DNA from: Spongiibacter tropicus DSM 19543
Lineage (GTDB): Bacteria > Pseudomonadota > Gammaproteobacteria > Pseudomonadales > Spongiibacteraceae
DNA: 64,000 bases
Assembly: GCF_000420325.1 (NCBI RefSeq)
Contig: NZ_ATUS01000001.1
Location: forward strand, 1,120,463-1,184,462
Reading direction: 5' to 3'
Of this stretch, positions 63,653 to 64,000 are shown in pieces. The notes under the pieces were generated by a model. That model did no database searches, was not told the DNA's origin, and saw nothing but the letters and a program-made list of their open reading frames with translations. The position numbers and the translations under genes were made by a program. Each line of letters opens with the position of its first letter. The stretch's first letter is position 1.

Positions 63653-64000
63653 ATGCGCTATCTGCAGCTCATCAATGCCGGCGGCACAATTACCTCCAAG
63701 AGCAACGACCAAGGTGTTCTTGAGGGCGCCGGTCACTCGCTACTGGCAGGTGTAAACCTGGACAGCTTGCCGCTGGCGGTAAGAGAAAAAACGGTTTATC
63801 GCGGACTGAGTGAAGACCTCAGTCTGAATCAAGCCAGCGCCATTGCCGGGGCCGCACTGGACGCGGTGCATCAGGACGATGTCGCTGGTGTCGTGGTGAC
63901 ACACGGCACCGACACCCTTGAGGAAACCGCGTTCCTGTGTGACCTGTCGCACGACGGCGGCAAGCCTGTGGTTTTCACTGGAGCCCAGCGCGCCCCCGAA
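63653..64000 (+). CDS. L-asparaginase-family amidohydrolase, N-terminal part (cut by window end)
   Basis: 116 codons are present and the frame is open at the last base. It starts MRYLQLINAGGTITSK, with GGTIT (Thr12, the first catalytic Thr of type I/II asparaginases), and has VVVTHGTDTLEET at 81-93 with the second Thr/Asp/Lys-type motif (THGTDT). No signal peptide, so probably cytoplasmic. It is divergent from the Rieske gene and shares the operator. An amidase role in catabolism of an amide or glutamyl-type intermediate is possible. Confidence 0.88.
   Translation, partial: MRYLQLINAGGTITSKSNDQGVLEGAGHSLLAGVNLDSLPLAVREKTVYRGLSEDLSLNQASAIAGAALDAVHQDDVAGVVVTHGTDTLEETAFLCDLSHDGGKPVVFTGAQRAPE

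Overview
This is a 64 kb chromosomal segment, most of it moderately high in GC, from an aerobic Gram-negative bacterium. TonB-dependent receptors, RND efflux, small outer-membrane beta-barrels, lipoproteins and gammaproteobacterial-type housekeeping genes (nrdB tail, lon, yghU, acyP) point to a marine or water-associated gammaproteobacterium, possibly of the Cellvibrionales/Spongiibacteraceae type. The lineage is an inference from gene content only.

Layout. (1) 1-2.3 kb: end of nrdB, then a GST, a GFA-like protein and a GNAT. (2) 2.4-12.7 kb: a metal island with a CzcI-like metal-binding protein, czcCBA, a CDF exporter, a BlaI/M56 sensor-repressor pair and a divergent TonB receptor. (3) 12.7-16.5 kb: an FMO/BVMO-type monooxygenase and SDR operon facing a TetR gene across three copies of one palindrome, then another SDR. 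(4) 16.6-24.8 kb: a Tat lipoprotein of the PhoX type, then a four-gene operon of TonB receptor, exported CobN-like chelatase, ExbB-like protein and DUF2149 protein, resembling the haem-uptake hmu loci of Bacteroidota. (5) 25-35.5 kb: a 985-residue lipoprotein, a GAF-GGDEF cyclase, a secreted EF-hand protein, a cupin plus P450 pair, a Ddn-like protein, and an iron-uptake locus destroyed by a deletion that joined a PepSY gene to a TonB receptor gene. (6) 35.5-40.5 kb: a Lon protease with a heat-shock-like promoter, then a BLUF-like protein, MglA-like GTPase and two Roadblock proteins. (7) 40.5-52.2 kb: hydrolases, three small beta-barrels, a YghU-type GST, acylphosphatase, a CoA-transferase, a DMT exporter, a tandem thioredoxin-fold protein and small lipoproteins.

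(8) 52.3-56.2 kb: an AT-richer array of integron gene cassettes. Five attC sites separate small, mostly unknown membrane or secreted proteins. The start of each cassette matches its own R'' box in reverse complement, so cassette limits can be read from sequence. One edge is an eroded attC beside a 79-bp miniature element. No integrase is visible at either edge, so within the window this is a CALIN-type array.

(9) 56.6-64 kb: a sulfotransferase, then a catabolic region with 4-hydroxy-2-oxovalerate aldolase and acylating acetaldehyde dehydrogenase divergent from an FAD hydroxylase, cupin and gamma-glutamyltransferase-like enzyme, followed by a Rieske ferredoxin divergent from an asparaginase-family gene. 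Both divergent promoters carry the same 12-mer, ATTGTCATACAA, suggesting one regulon.

I saw no tRNA, rRNA, CRISPR array, prophage or complete insertion sequence.
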